Source: Promicromonospora sukumoe 327MFSha3.1 (lineage in GTDB: Bacteria; Actinomycetota; Actinomycetes; Actinomycetales; Cellulomonadaceae). Taken from it: a stretch of DNA of 64,000 nt. The DNA lies in assembly GCF_000385135.1 (NCBI RefSeq), contig NZ_ARQM01000010.1:806001-870000 (forward strand), written 5' to 3'. Both the position numbers and the translations under genes were made by a program. This document shows positions 1 to 8,748 of the stretch, in pieces (the first letter of the stretch is position 1; each line of letters begins with the position of its first letter). The notes under the pieces are model-generated. The model did no database searches, was not told where the DNA came from, and saw only the letters and a program-made list of their open reading frames with translations.

Positions 1-1
1 C

Positions 2-247
2 GCGGACGCCGTGTCGTTCACGCTGCTCCAGGAGCAGCTGCACCAGGTGCTCGACACCCTCTCGGAGCGCGAGGCCGGCGTGGTCTCCATGCGGTTCGGT
101 CTGCAGGACGGCCAGCCCAAGACGCTCGACGAGATCGGCAAGGTCTACGGCGTGACGCGTGAGCGCATCCGCCAGATCGAGTCCAAGACGATGTCGAAGC
201 TGCGCCACCCCTCGCGGTCGCAGGTGCTGCGGGACTACCTCGACTGA
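2..247 (+). CDS. sigA: RNA polymerase principal sigma factor, C-terminal fragment
   Basis: This is the 3' end of a sigma-70 gene that begins before the window. The 81 visible residues cover the end of region 3/4. They include [15 protein letters not shown] and the region 4.2 helix-turn-helix around [20 protein letters not shown], which recognises the -35 element. The ending [10 protein letters not shown] is typical of the housekeeping SigA/HrdB group of actinobacteria rather than of ECF factors. A very strong hairpin follows 58 bases after the stop. DUF7455 and parE nearby match the usual actinobacterial neighbourhood of sigA. The fragment is too short to exclude a group 2 paralogue such as SigB. 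Confidence 0.93.
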   Translation, partial: ADAVSFTLLQEQLHQVLDTLSEREAGVVSMRFGLQDGQPKTLDEIGKVYGVTRERIRQIESKTMSKLRHPSRSQVLRDYLD

Positions 248-305
248 CCCTCGACTCACCAGCACGAACCGTCCGGACTCGAGTGGGGGTCAGGACGAGC
301 ACCAC

Positions 306-353
306 CGACGCCGGGCGGGTGATCTTCTTCGGAAGCACACCCGCCCGGCGTCG
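306..353 (+). terminator. Strong terminator after sigA with nested UUCG hairpin
   Basis: A perfect 16-bp stem (306-321 with 338-353) encloses a second hairpin, CTTC-TTCG-GAAG, so the loop itself is capped by a stable UUCG tetraloop. There is no U tract, as is usual in high-GC actinobacteria. It ends only 22 bases before the likely start of the next gene, so it may also form in that gene's leader. Confidence 0.85.
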
Positions 354-374
354 TCGTGTGGGAGCGTGCCCGAT

Positions 375-1958
375 GTGTCCCCTTCGAACAGCGCCGCTCC
401 CGCAGCAGTTCTCGCCCGGGTGATCGCGGCCGTCCTCGCCTCCCTCCTCGCCGTCGGCCTGACCACGGTGCCCGCGGCGGCGGCCGGCTACACGCTCAGC
501 GCGTCCGGCACGACGACGACCACGGCGACCGTCTCGAAGACCCTCACGGCGGTCTACCGCTACAACGGCAGGGCGCAGAAGCGGGTCAAGGTGAACCTGC
601 AGCGGTACAGCAACGGTGCGTGGGTCCAGGTCAAGACCGTGACGACGAACCTTTCGGGCAAGGCGTCGACGGCGGTCAAGCCGTCCGCCACGACGAAGTA
701 CCGCTTCAAGACCACGAAGGCGACGAGCTCGACGCTCACCGTCACCGTCGTGCCGGGCTCGTGGGCGATCGCCGGCTCGGGCTACGGCCACGGCGTGGGC
801 ATGGCGCAGTGGGGTGCCTACCAGATGGCACGCGGGGGCAGCTCCGCCGCGCAGATCCTGGGCTACTACTACCCGGGCGCGACCGTGAGCACCGCCAACA
901 ACCCCCGCACCTCGATCGACGTGCAGGTGCTCGGCAGCTCGGGCGACCCCGCCACCACGACCCTGAGCCTGTCCGCCGGGTCCTGGCGGCTCCTGGACGG
1001 CGCCGGGGCGCAGCTCGCCACCGGCACGTCGGCCCGCAGGATCTCGATCGCCCGGACGACGTCGGGCGTGACCTCGCGGATCACCGAGAACGGCATCGTG
1101 CGGCAGAAGTTCGGCGCCCGCCCGACCCTCTACCTCGAGTGGACGGGCACCGAGTACCTGGAACCTGAAGGCGTCGCCGGGACGGTCAGCGTGTCCGGCG
1201 CGCAGGGCACCTACCGTCACGGCCGCCTGCGGATCACCAGCCCCGGCACGCTGCCGAACGTGGTCAACCAGGTGGTCATCAACGACGAGTACCTCTACGG
1301 GCTCGACGAGATGGCCTCGCTGTGGGGCACGAGCGGCTACGGGGGAGCGGCGGCCCTGCAGGCGCAGGCCGTCGTCGCGCGGAACTACGCCATCCTCGCC
1401 AAGACCGCGGGCCTGAAGGCCTCGTGCGACTGCCACCTCTACGACGACACCCGCAGCCAGAACTACACCGGCTGGAAGAAGGAGGGTGGCGCGTCGGGCG
1501 CCACCTGGCGCGCGGCCGTGGACGCCACCCGGCAGGACGCCGCCGGCACGGTCACGGTGGTGCGCAACGCGTCGGACGGCATCGCCGAGACGCCGTACTT
1601 CGCGTCGTCGGGCCGCGGGGGCAGCTTCTCCGGCACCACCAACAACCAGGACGCGTTCGGGACGGCGGCCCAGTCGCATCTCCGGCACGTCACCGACCCG
1701 TACTCCCGGCAGGCGCCGGGCAACCCGTACGTGTCGTGGACCGGCGTCCTGACCCAGGCGAAGGCCAGGAGCGTCTTCAAGCTCTCGTGGGTCCGCTCCG
1801 TCAAGGTCACCGCGCGCTACTCCAGCGGACAGATCAAGACGATGCAGGCGGTCTCCACCACGGGTGGCACCCGCACGCTCACCAAGACCGCGGAGGGCTG
1901 GCGCACCGAGCTCGGGCTCCGCGGGTCCTGGGCGGACACGGTGACCGCACGGAAGTGA
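375..1958 (+). CDS. Secreted SpoIID/LytB domain protein
   Basis: About 527 residues. A hydrophobic signal peptide (VIAAVLASLLAVGLTTVPAAAA) starts near residue 16. Next comes a 90-residue beta-rich, Thr/Lys-rich region, then a GYGHGVGMAQWGAYQMA motif near residues 133-150. The SpoIID/LytB domain (roughly 240-470) includes LYGLDEMASLW, ALQAQAVVARNYA and YFASSGRGG. SpoIID proteins are lytic transglycosylase-like enzymes acting on denuded peptidoglycan; actinobacterial forms are secreted and their substrate is mostly untested. I chose GTG 375 because a GGGAG lies about 11 bases upstream and the signal peptide follows directly; GTG 366 and GTG 420 are alternatives. It is monocistronic. Confidence 0.88.
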   Translation: MSPSNSAAPAAVLARVIAAVLASLLAVGLTTVPAAAAGYTLSASGTTTTTATVSKTLTAVYRYNGRAQKRVKVNLQRYSNGAWVQVKTVTTNLSGKASTAVKPSATTKYRFKTTKATSSTLTVTVVPGSWAIAGSGYGHGVGMAQWGAYQMARGGSSAAQILGYYYPGATVSTANNPRTSIDVQVLGSSGDPATTTLSLSAGSWRLLDGAGAQLATGTSARRISIARTTSGVTSRITENGIVRQKFGARPTLYLEWTGTEYLEPEGVAGTVSVSGAQGTYRHGRLRITSPGTLPNVVNQVVINDEYLYGLDEMASLWGTSGYGGAAALQAQAVVARNYAILAKTAGLKASCDCHLYDDTRSQNYTGWKKEGGASGATWRAAVDATRQDAAGTVTVVRNASDGIAETPYFASSGRGGSFSGTTNNQDAFGTAAQSHLRHVTDPYSRQAPGNPYVSWTGVLTQAKARSVFKLSWVRSVKVTARYSSGQIKTMQAVSTTGGTRTLTKTAEGWRTELGLRGSWADTVTARK

Positions 1959-2067
1959 GGCCGGGCGGGCTGGACGCGCAGTCAAGTGGGGGATGAATTC
2001 AATGGAAATATCCTGAATACACCCTAGGCTGTGCCGCGCCCGGACGTTACGGTAGCCCCTGGCAACG

Positions 2068-2115
2068 ATGCCTGCTGTGATGCCTGCTGTGTTGCCTGAC
2101 GTGATGCCTACCGTG
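2068..2115 (+). repeat. Four tandem 12-bp repeats in the GH2 leader
   Basis: Four contiguous copies of ATGCCTGCTGTG, at 2068-2079 (exact), 2080-2091 (exact), 2092-2103 and 2104-2115 (degenerate), end 25 bases before the GH2 start codon. They carry ATGs without good ribosome binding sites. I see no other function. Confidence 0.85.
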
Positions 2116-2140
2116 TTCCGGGACCAGGAAGGTGACGCCG

Positions 2141-4771
2141 ATGTCGCTAGCAAGGTCGCACCGCACCCCGCCCAACGCTCAGTCAGCCCGCCAGTCAGCG
2201 CGCCAAACAGTCCGCCACCCGGCGAGCCCTTCGCCCAGACCCTCGGCCCGCCGACGGCGGCTGGGCGCCGCCGTGCTGGCCCTCGCCACGGGCGCCGTGC
2301 TCGCCGTCGTGCCGGGGACCTCGGCGCCGGCGGCGACGCCGTCGGCCACCGGCCAGGCCGCCTGGCCCGTCACGAACGCCCACCTGCCGACGCCCTGGAC
2401 CGAGGACGTCACGCCTGAGAACGCGCTGCCGGAGTACCCGCGCCCGCAGCTGGTCCGGGACCGCTGGGAGAACCTGAACGGCCTGTGGGAGTTCGCGGGC
2501 GCGACCGAGGGCGAGGCACCGCCGTTCGGGCAGACGCTCGCCGAGGAGATCCTGGTCCCGTACCCGACGGAGTCGGAGCTGTCGGGCATCGACCGGCACG
2601 AGGACCACATGTGGTACCGCCGCACGGTCGAGGTCCCGGCGTCCTGGCGCACCGGCGGCCAGCGGACCGTGCTGAACTTCGGCGCCGTGGACCACACCGC
2701 GACGGTGTGGGTCAACGGGCAGGAGGTGGCCCACCACGAGGGCGGCTACGGCCGGTTCTCCGCGGACGTCACCGACGCGCTGACGGCGTCGGGACCGCAG
2801 GAGGTGCTGGTCGGCGTCACCGACCGGACCGACGACACCTGGCAGCCCGTCGGCAAGCAGCGCAACGTCCCGGACCGCGGCATCTTCTACGAGGGCGCGT
2901 CCGGCATCTGGCAGACCGTCTGGATGGAGCCCGTCGCGGCGGCGCACGCCACGCGGCTGGACATGACCACCGACGTCGACACGAGCACCATCGCACTGAC
3001 CGTCGAGGGCAGCGCGGCGGCCGACGGTGGCACGGCGGAGGTCGTCGTCCGCCAGGAGGCCGCGGCCGGCAAGAAGGGCAAGCTCGCGGCCCGCGCCGCC
3101 GGGGCCGTCGGTGACGAGCTCTCCGTGCGCGTGCCGGGCGCCCACCTCTGGACGCCCGACGACCCGTACCTCTACGACCTCGAGGTCCGCGTCCGCGACG
3201 CGCGCGGCAAGGTGGTCGACACCGTCGGCTCGTACGTCGGCATGCGCGAGATCGGCATCGCGCCGGGCGAGGACGGGCGCAACCGCGTCACCCTCAACGG
3301 TGAGGTCGTGTTCCTGCTGTCCACGCTCGACCAGGGCTACTGGCCGGACGGCATCTACACCGCCCCCACGGACGAGGCGCTCGCGTTCGACCTGGAGCAG
3401 CACAAGGAGCTGGGCTTCAACACGGTGCGCAAGCACATCAAGGTCGAGCCGGACCGCTGGTTCTACCACGCCGACCGCCTCGGCCTGCTGGTCTGGCAGG
3501 ACATGCCGTCGATGAAGACGGGCCGCCCGCCGGTCGAGGCGCAGGAGCGCTTCGAGCGCGAGCTGCACGAGATGGTCGACCAGAACAAGAGCTGGACCTC
3601 GGTGATCGGCTGGATCCCGTTCAACGAGGGCTGGGGCGAGTGGTCCCAGGAGGCGACCGGGCGGATCGCGCGCGAGGTCAAGGCGCAGGACCCGACCCGG
3701 CTCGTGAACGCGCACTCCGGCGTCAACTGCTGCGACTCGCTGGGGGACAGCGGCGCGGGCGACATCATCGACTGGCACCAGTACGTGGGCCCGGCCCAGC
3801 CGGTGCCGGACGCCACCCGGGCGTCGATCGACGGCGAGCACGGCGGGTTCGGCCTGGAGGTCGACGGGCACATGTGGTTCGAGGACGGCCACGCCTACGA
3901 GATGGCGCCCGACGTCGCCACGCTCACCCGGCGCTACGTCGAGAACACGCGGGACGTGCTCACGTCGGCGCAGCAGTGCGGCATCAGCGGGTCGATCTAC
4001 ACGCAGATCACCGACGTGGAGCACGAGGTCAACGGCTTCTTCACCTACGACCGGCAGGTCGAGAAGATGGACTTCGGCCAGGTCCGGGAGGTCAACGACG
4101 CCGTCATCGCGGGCGCGGACGGGTCGGGCGCCGAGCCGCCCGTCGTCGGCCCCGGGACGCCCGGCCTGGCCGGCGTGCACGCCTGGGGCTTCGACGAGGG
4201 CTCCGGCACCGTGGCCGCGGACGGCGTCGGCGACGCCGACGCGACCCTGACCGGAACCACCTGGGCGGACGGCGTGGCCGGCGGCGCCCTGTCGTTCGAC
4301 GGCGCGGGCGAGGCCGACACGGGGCAGACCCTGGTGCGCACCGATGGTTCCTACAGCGTCTCGGCGTGGGCCAGGCTGGACGTGGCCGATGGCGGCTTCC
4401 AGACCGTGGTCAGCCAGGACACCGGCGCGAACAGCGCGTTCTTCCTGCAGTACTCGGGGCAGGACGAGCGCTGGGCCATGAGCTTCGTGGGGGCACGGGC
4501 GCTGTCACCCGAGAAGCCGGAGCCCGGCCGCTGGTACCACCTGACCGGTGTGCGCGACGCCGCCACGGGGGAGCTGTCGCTCTACGTGGACGGCGAGCGG
4601 GTCGCCACGAAGGACGTCTGCACCGCACCCGAGACGCAGGGGCCGCTGGTGATCGGCCGCGGCCAGTACGGCGGGAACGAGGTGGACCACCTGCGCGGCG
4701 ACGTCGACGACGTCCGGGTCTTCGACCGGGCGCTGTCGGCCGCCGAGGTGGCGGAGCTCGCGGCGGGCTGA
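2141..4771 (+). CDS. Secreted glycoside hydrolase family 2 with C-terminal LamG domain
   Basis: 876 residues. A long Arg/Ser/Pro-rich n-region and a hydrophobic core (LGAAVLALATGAVLAVVPG) form a signal peptide. GH2 domains follow: sugar-binding jelly roll (about 80-220, with WYRRTVEVP and DHTATVWVNGQEVAHHEGGY), immunoglobulin-like domain (230-350) and TIM barrel (350-660). The probable acid/base is Glu496 (FNEGWGEW) and the probable nucleophile Glu566 (IDGEHGGFG). Residues about 690-876 form a LamG/concanavalin-like domain that probably binds glycan. The family includes beta-galactosidases, beta-glucuronidases and beta-mannosidases; the substrate cannot be fixed from sequence. ATG 2141 is preferred to GTG 2132 because AGGAAGG sits 8 bases upstream. 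Confidence 0.9.
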   Translation: MSLARSHRTPPNAQSARQSARQTVRHPASPSPRPSARRRRLGAAVLALATGAVLAVVPGTSAPAATPSATGQAAWPVTNAHLPTPWTEDVTPENALPEYPRPQLVRDRWENLNGLWEFAGATEGEAPPFGQTLAEEILVPYPTESELSGIDRHEDHMWYRRTVEVPASWRTGGQRTVLNFGAVDHTATVWVNGQEVAHHEGGYGRFSADVTDALTASGPQEVLVGVTDRTDDTWQPVGKQRNVPDRGIFYEGASGIWQTVWMEPVAAAHATRLDMTTDVDTSTIALTVEGSAAADGGTAEVVVRQEAAAGKKGKLAARAAGAVGDELSVRVPGAHLWTPDDPYLYDLEVRVRDARGKVVDTVGSYVGMREIGIAPGEDGRNRVTLNGEVVFLLSTLDQGYWPDGIYTAPTDEALAFDLEQHKELGFNTVRKHIKVEPDRWFYHADRLGLLVWQDMPSMKTGRPPVEAQERFERELHEMVDQNKSWTSVIGWIPFNEGWGEWSQEATGRIAREVKAQDPTRLVNAHSGVNCCDSLGDSGAGDIIDWHQYVGPAQPVPDATRASIDGEHGGFGLEVDGHMWFEDGHAYEMAPDVATLTRRYVENTRDVLTSAQQCGISGSIYTQITDVEHEVNGFFTYDRQVEKMDFGQVREVNDAVIAGADGSGAEPPVVGPGTPGLAGVHAWGFDEGSGTVAADGVGDADATLTGTTWADGVAGGALSFDGAGEADTGQTLVRTDGSYSVSAWARLDVADGGFQTVVSQDTGANSAFFLQYSGQDERWAMSFVGARALSPEKPEPGRWYHLTGVRDAATGELSLYVDGERVATKDVCTAPETQGPLVIGRGQYGGNEVDHLRGDVDDVRVFDRALSAAEVAELAAG

Positions 4772-4838
4772 CGGGGCCGGCCGGGTTCTCGGTCGGTTCT
4801 GGTCCGGTTCTGGTCCGGGTCTTGGCCCGGGTATGAGA

Positions 4839-4882
4839 ACGCCGGCGGTGGGTCACCCTTCGGGGTGGCTCACCGCCGGCGT
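4839..4882 (+). terminator. Bidirectional terminator with UUCG loop
   Basis: A 20-bp stem (4839-4858 with 4863-4882), allowing two G-U pairs, closes on TTCG. It lies between the convergent GH2 gene and DUF7455 gene and probably serves both. Confidence 0.85.
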
Positions 4883-4926
4883 CGGTCTGTCGGCGTTTGT
4901 GGTCCGGTGGTCGTCCGGCCTGGGTG

Positions 4927-5133
4927 TCAGGCCTGGCCGTGCTCCGCGTGGAGCCGGTCGGTCTCGTCCTGGACATGGGTGGCGACGTCCGCGTAGGCGG
5001 ACGCGTGTGCGCGCGCGTGGTGGCCGCAGAAGAGCAGCTCGCCCACGGGCAGAACGACGCGCACGTAGGCCTGCGCGCCGCAGCGGTCGCAGCGGTCGAG
5101 GGCGGTGAGCGGTTCGGTCGTCAAGGTCGTCAC
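4927..5133 (-). CDS. DUF7455 family small zinc-ribbon-like protein
   Basis: 68 residues from the GTG at 5133. The core TALDRCDRCGAQAYVRVVLP and LLFCGHHAR holds a CxxC pair plus a third Cys and paired His, which looks like a small zinc site. This matches the DUF7455 family that is widespread in actinobacteria beside sigA and topoisomerase genes; its function is unknown. Upstream in-frame starts at 5166 (ATG) and 5265 would add 11 or 44 residues that do not resemble the family, so I prefer the GTG with GGATGGAG just upstream. It is divergent from parE across about 230 bases. Confidence 0.82.
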   Translation of the reverse strand: MTTLTTEPLTALDRCDRCGAQAYVRVVLPVGELLFCGHHARAHASAYADVATHVQDETDRLHAEHGQA

Positions 5134-5353
5134 ATCTCCATCCAACCATTCGCTCGCGCGGTTCATGCCGGCCCGGGTGGGCGGTTCGCTGCGAGCATAG
5201 CGGCGTGGCTCACAGTCTTGGTCCCCTTCCGCCCCCAATTGCGCTGAAAGGGTAATTTCTGTCATCGGGTGAATCTTGCTGTCACACAGCCGTTCGGTCG
5301 GTTGTTCCAGCGTTCTCCCGGGGCGCCTGACGTAGGTTGTCGGTGACCTCGTC

Positions 5354-5359
5354 TACGCT
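5354..5359 (+). promoter_or_regulatory. Candidate -10 of a leaderless parE promoter
   Basis: TACGCT fits the actinobacterial TANNNT -10 and ends 6 bases before the GTG at 5366. No Shine-Dalgarno sequence precedes that GTG, which suggests transcription starts at or beside the start codon. No clear -35 is visible at the right spacing. Confidence 0.45.
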
Positions 5360-5365
5360 GTCGCC

Positions 5366-7489
5366 GTGACCGCAACGTCCGAGTCGTACACCGCTCGCCA
5401 CCTGTCCGTCCTCGAGGGTCTCGAGGCGGTCCGTAAGCGTCCCGGAATGTACATCGGGACCACCGACTCCCGTGGCCTGATGCACTGCCTCTGGGAAGTC
5501 ATCGACAACTCCGTCGACGAGGCCCTGGGCGGCCACGCCACGAAGATCGGTGTCGTGCTGCACGCCGACACCTCGGTCACGGTGTCCGACGACGGCCGTG
5601 GCATCCCGGTCGACATCGAGCCCAAGACCGGGCTGAGCGGCGTCGAGGTGGTCTACACCAAGCTGCACGCGGGCGGTAAGTTCGGCGGCGGCTCCTACCA
5701 GGCGTCCGGTGGTCTGCACGGCGTCGGCGCCTCCGTCGTGAACGCGCTGTCCTCGCGCCTCGACGTCGAGGTGGACCGCGGCGGCAAGACGCACCGGATG
5801 ACCTTCCACCGCGGTGAGCCCGGCATGTTCTCCGACCCGGCGTCGGGGCCCAGCCCGGACGCCACGTTCCAGCCCTTCGTGGACCACTCCGAGCTCGCCG
5901 TCGTCGGCAAGGTCGCGCGCGGCCGCACCGGCACGCGCGTGCGCTACTGGGCCGACCGCCAGATCTTCCCCAAGTCCGCGGTATTCAGCTACGACGAGCT
6001 GGTCACCCGCGTCCGGCAGACCACGTTCCTGGTGCCGGGCCTGGAGATCGTCGTGCGCGACGAGCGCGGCCTGCCCGGCACCCCGGGCGAGAACGGACCC
6101 CACGAGGAGTCGTTCAAGCACACCGGCGGTGCCGCGGACTTCGTCGAGTTCCTGGCCCCCGACACCCCCGTCACGGCGACCTGGGTGCTGCGCGGCTCGG
6201 GCAACTTCACCGAGACGGTTCCGGTGCTGGACGAGCGCGGCCACATGTCGCCGCGCGAGGTGCAGCGCGAGTGCGAGGTCGACATCGCGCTGCGCTGGGG
6301 CACGGGCTACGACACCGAGGTGCGCTCGTTCGTCAACATCATCTCGACCCCCAAGGGCGGCACGCACCTGACGGGCTTCGAGCAGGGCCTGCTCAAGGTG
6401 ATCCGCAAGAACGTCGAGGCCAACGCACGCAAGCTCAAGGTCTCCACCAAGGACGGCGCGGAGCGCATCGAGAAGGACGACGCGCTCGCGGGCCTCACGG
6501 CCGTGGTCACCGTGCGTCTGGCGGAGCCGCAGTTCGAGGGCCAGACCAAGGAGGTGCTGGGCACCGGACCGGTGCGCCAGATCGTCTCCCGCGTCGTCGA
6601 GAAGGAGATCCAGGCCCTCCTGAGCTCCACCAAGCGCGACGAGAAGACGCAGGCCTCGCTGCTCCTGGACAAGATCGTCGCCGAGATGCGCGCGCGCATC
6701 ACGGCCCGCAAGCAGAAGGAGATCTCGCGCCGCAAGAACGCGCTGGAGACCTCCTCCCTGCCGGCCAAGCTCGCGGACTGCCGCTCGAACGACGTGGAGC
6801 GCTCCGAGCTGTTCATCGTCGAGGGCGACAGCGCGCTCGGCACCGCCAAGCTGGCGCGGTCCAGCGACTTCCAGGCGCTGCTGCCGATCCGCGGCAAGAT
6901 CCTGAACGTCCAGAAGGCGTCGATCAGCGACATGCTGCGCAACGCCGAGTGCGCCGCGATCATCCAGGTGCTCGGGGCGGGCTCCGGCCGGTCCTTCGAC
7001 ATCGAGGCCGCCCGCTACGGCAAGATCATCATGATGACCGACGCCGACGTCGACGGCGCGCACATCCGCACGCTGCTGCTGACGCTGTTCTACCGGTACA
7101 TGAAGCCGATGGTGGAGGCCGGGCGCGTGTTCGCGGCCGTCCCGCCGCTGCACCGGGTCGAGGTGATCGGCAGCGGCCGGCGCAAGAACGAGTACATCTA
7201 CACCTACTCCGAGGCCGAGCTGGGCGTCACGCTCCGGAAGCTCGACAAGGCGGGCCGGCGCTACAAGCCGGACATCCAGCGCTACAAGGGTCTGGGCGAG
7301 ATGGACGCCGACCAGCTCGCGGAGACCACCATGGACCCGCGGCACCGCACGCTGCGCCGCGTCACCGCCGAGCACGCCGAGGCGGCCGAGCGCGCGTTCG
7401 AGCTGCTCATGGGCACCGACGTGGCGCCCCGCAAGGAGTTCCTCATCAACGGCGCGGCCGAGCTGGACCGGTCCCGGATCGACGCCTGA
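5366..7489 (+). CDS. parE: DNA topoisomerase IV / second gyrase B subunit (type IIA)
   Basis: 707 residues with the full type IIA B-subunit layout. An N-terminal GHKL ATPase carries EVIDNSVDEA, DDGRGIPVD and GGLHGVGASVVNALS. A transducer domain follows. The TOPRIM domain has EGDSALG (Glu486) and DADVDGAHI (Asp559 onward), and the C-terminal motif is QRYKGLGEMDADQL. With an A subunit it would form an ATP-dependent topoisomerase that decatenates or supercoils DNA. Actinobacterial genomes of this group carry one gyrB near the origin and a second copy near sigA, variously called parE or gyrB2; position favours the second. The A-subunit gene is not in the window. The GTG start lacks a ribosome binding site and may be leaderless. 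Confidence 0.93.
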   Translation: MTATSESYTARHLSVLEGLEAVRKRPGMYIGTTDSRGLMHCLWEVIDNSVDEALGGHATKIGVVLHADTSVTVSDDGRGIPVDIEPKTGLSGVEVVYTKLHAGGKFGGGSYQASGGLHGVGASVVNALSSRLDVEVDRGGKTHRMTFHRGEPGMFSDPASGPSPDATFQPFVDHSELAVVGKVARGRTGTRVRYWADRQIFPKSAVFSYDELVTRVRQTTFLVPGLEIVVRDERGLPGTPGENGPHEESFKHTGGAADFVEFLAPDTPVTATWVLRGSGNFTETVPVLDERGHMSPREVQRECEVDIALRWGTGYDTEVRSFVNIISTPKGGTHLTGFEQGLLKVIRKNVEANARKLKVSTKDGAERIEKDDALAGLTAVVTVRLAEPQFEGQTKEVLGTGPVRQIVSRVVEKEIQALLSSTKRDEKTQASLLLDKIVAEMRARITARKQKEISRRKNALETSSLPAKLADCRSNDVERSELFIVEGDSALGTAKLARSSDFQALLPIRGKILNVQKASISDMLRNAECAAIIQVLGAGSGRSFDIEAARYGKIIMMTDADVDGAHIRTLLLTLFYRYMKPMVEAGRVFAAVPPLHRVEVIGSGRRKNEYIYTYSEAELGVTLRKLDKAGRRYKPDIQRYKGLGEMDADQLAETTMDPRHRTLRRVTAEHAEAAERAFELLMGTDVAPRKEFLINGAAELDRSRIDA

Positions 7490-7511
7490 GGCGGTCGGAG
7501 CGCCGGCCGCC

Positions 7512-7531
7512 CGCCGCCTGAGACGGCGGCG
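7512..7531 (+). terminator. Weak hairpin after parE
   Basis: A 7-bp GC stem (7512-7518 with 7525-7531) and 6-base loop lie 22 bases after the parE stop and before the next promoter. It is short for a terminator. Confidence 0.3.
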
Positions 7532-7551
7532 CCGTGCCGCGTGCCCCGACC

Positions 7552-7557
7552 TAGACT
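7552..7557 (+). promoter_or_regulatory. Candidate -10 of a leaderless promoter for the DUF4430 lipoprotein
   Basis: TAGACT (TANNNT) lies 7 bases upstream of GTG 7565, which has no Shine-Dalgarno sequence. The spacing predicts transcription starting at the GTG. Confidence 0.5.
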
Positions 7558-7564
7558 GACCGGC

Positions 7565-7993
7565 GTGAACAAGACCTCTCGCCGCCCGCTGACGGCAGTC
7601 GCCGCCGCGGCCACCGCTCTTCTCGTCGCCGGCCTGCTCGGCGCCTGCGGCGGTACGACCGCGGAGCCGGAGACCATGGTCTCCGCGACGCTGAGCCAGC
7701 AGTCGGACGCCGAGACGGCCGCCCCGTCGGCGTCGGCCGCAGCGGACACCCTGAGCTACCCCGGCCGCACGGGCGCGACCGCCCTGGAGCTGCTGCTCGA
7801 GGCCGACCCGTCGGCGGAGGTCACCGGCGAGGGCGAGAACGCCTTCGTCACGGCGATCAACGGCCGCGCCGCCGACGACTCGAAGAACGAGTTCTGGTCG
7901 CTGTCCGTGGACGGCGAACCCGCGCAGGTGGGCGCGGGATCCCTGGAGACCGAGGACGGTCAGGAGATCACGTGGACGATCGACACGTTCTGA
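7565..7993 (+). CDS. DUF4430-type (transcobalamin-like) lipoprotein
   Basis: 142 residues. The signal peptide ends in lipobox LLGAC (Cys near residue 28), followed by a Thr/Ser/Ala-rich linker. A roughly 80-residue C-terminal domain contains TALELLLEAD and FWSLSVDGEPAQVGAGS and ends EITWTIDTF. That layout matches DUF4430, the fold also found at the C-terminus of transcobalamin, suggesting ligand binding outside the membrane. The next gene, a predicted substrate-specific membrane protein, overlaps its end by 22 bases with its own AGGAG, so the two are translationally coupled. A corrinoid or other cofactor ligand is plausible but unproven. Confidence 0.75.
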   Translation: MNKTSRRPLTAVAAAATALLVAGLLGACGGTTAEPETMVSATLSQQSDAETAAPSASAAADTLSYPGRTGATALELLLEADPSAEVTGEGENAFVTAINGRAADDSKNEFWSLSVDGEPAQVGAGSLETEDGQEITWTIDTF

Positions 7994-8655
7994 GCCCGTC
8001 GGACGACGGCGCCCGCCCCGGTGCGAGCCGGAGCGGCGCCGACCCTGCCGCGCCCGACCTGCACGGTGACCGGGCCGCTCGTGACCTGACCGTCCGGGAG
8101 CTGGCGCACCGCTGGTGGCGTCCGGCGACCGTGGTGCTCGTGCTGGCCGCCGCGGTGGTGTGGCGGCTGGTCGCGCCCGGCCTCGGCGCGCCGCCGAACC
8201 TCGAGATCGCGACCGCGGCGACCTTCCTCGCCGTGCTCCTGCTGCGCAACCGGTGGGCGGCCGTGGTGCCGTTCGCCGTGGTCGCGGTGAGCGACGCGGT
8301 GCTCGGCAACACGCAGATCATGTGGTTCACCTGGTCGGCGTGGGCCGTGGTGGGCGTCGGCGCGATCCTCGCGCGGCACCTGCGCGGGCCCGGCCGGTAC
8401 GCGGCGGCGCTGGGCGTGGGCGTCGTCGGCTCGCTGTGGTTCTTCGCCTGGACCAACTTCGGCGTGTGGCTGCTGGACGGGATGTACCCGTCGACCCTCG
8501 ACGGCCTGCTCGCGAGCTACGTCGCCGGGCTGCCGTTCCTGCGCACCATGCTGCTGGGCAACCTGGTCCTGGTCCCGCTGGCCGCCCTGGTCGCGGACCT
8601 GGTGGAGCGCGCCGAGAAGAGCGCAGCCTCGGCCCTGGCCCCGGCCAAGGGCTAG
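7972..8655 (+). CDS. DUF6580 / ECF S-component-like membrane protein
   Basis: 227 residues with a polar N-terminal tail of about 45 residues and five or six hydrophobic segments. Diagnostic stretches are FLAVLLLRNRWAAVVPFAVV, IMWFTWSAWAVVGVG and FFAWTNFGVWLLDGMYPSTL. The TNFGVWLxGxMYPxTLxGL pattern is characteristic of DUF6580, related to substrate-binding S components of ECF vitamin transporters. No ECF ATPase or T subunit lies nearby, so it would need a shared energising module. The start GTG lies inside the lipoprotein gene, 5 bases after AGGAG. The gene ends before a 66-bp palindrome that may terminate it. Confidence 0.75.
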   Translation: MDDRHVLSPSDDGARPGASRSGADPAAPDLHGDRAARDLTVRELAHRWWRPATVVLVLAAAVVWRLVAPGLGAPPNLEIATAATFLAVLLLRNRWAAVVPFAVVAVSDAVLGNTQIMWFTWSAWAVVGVGAILARHLRGPGRYAAALGVGVVGSLWFFAWTNFGVWLLDGMYPSTLDGLLASYVAGLPFLRTMLLGNLVLVPLAALVADLVERAEKSAASALAPAKG

Positions 8656-8682
8656 CTGCCCGCCCCGCGCGAGACAGCCACC

Positions 8683-8748
8683 GACTTCGGCCGGTTGTCA
8701 TGAGACCGGTCAGTCAACTGACCGGTCTCATGACAACCGGCCGAAGTC
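8683..8748. repeat. 66-bp near-perfect palindrome
   Basis: Two exactly complementary 32-bp arms (8683-8714 and 8717-8748) are separated by only two bases (CA). The right arm ends in GGCCGAAGTC, which is the body of the tandem array that starts at the next base. It could act as a terminator for the DUF6580 gene. A two-base loop cannot close fully in RNA, so cruciform extrusion or a protein-binding role is also possible. No transposase or integrase lies nearby. Confidence 0.9.

Noticed and set aside
7490-7564. Cobalamin riboswitch upstream of the DUF4430 gene
   Set aside because: The gap is 75 bases, too short for the fold, and the predicted promoter would make the transcript leaderless.
8683-8748. 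Terminal inverted repeat or attachment site of a mobile element
   Set aside because: No transposase, integrase, target duplication or tRNA gene lies nearby, and the arms are head to head without cargo.
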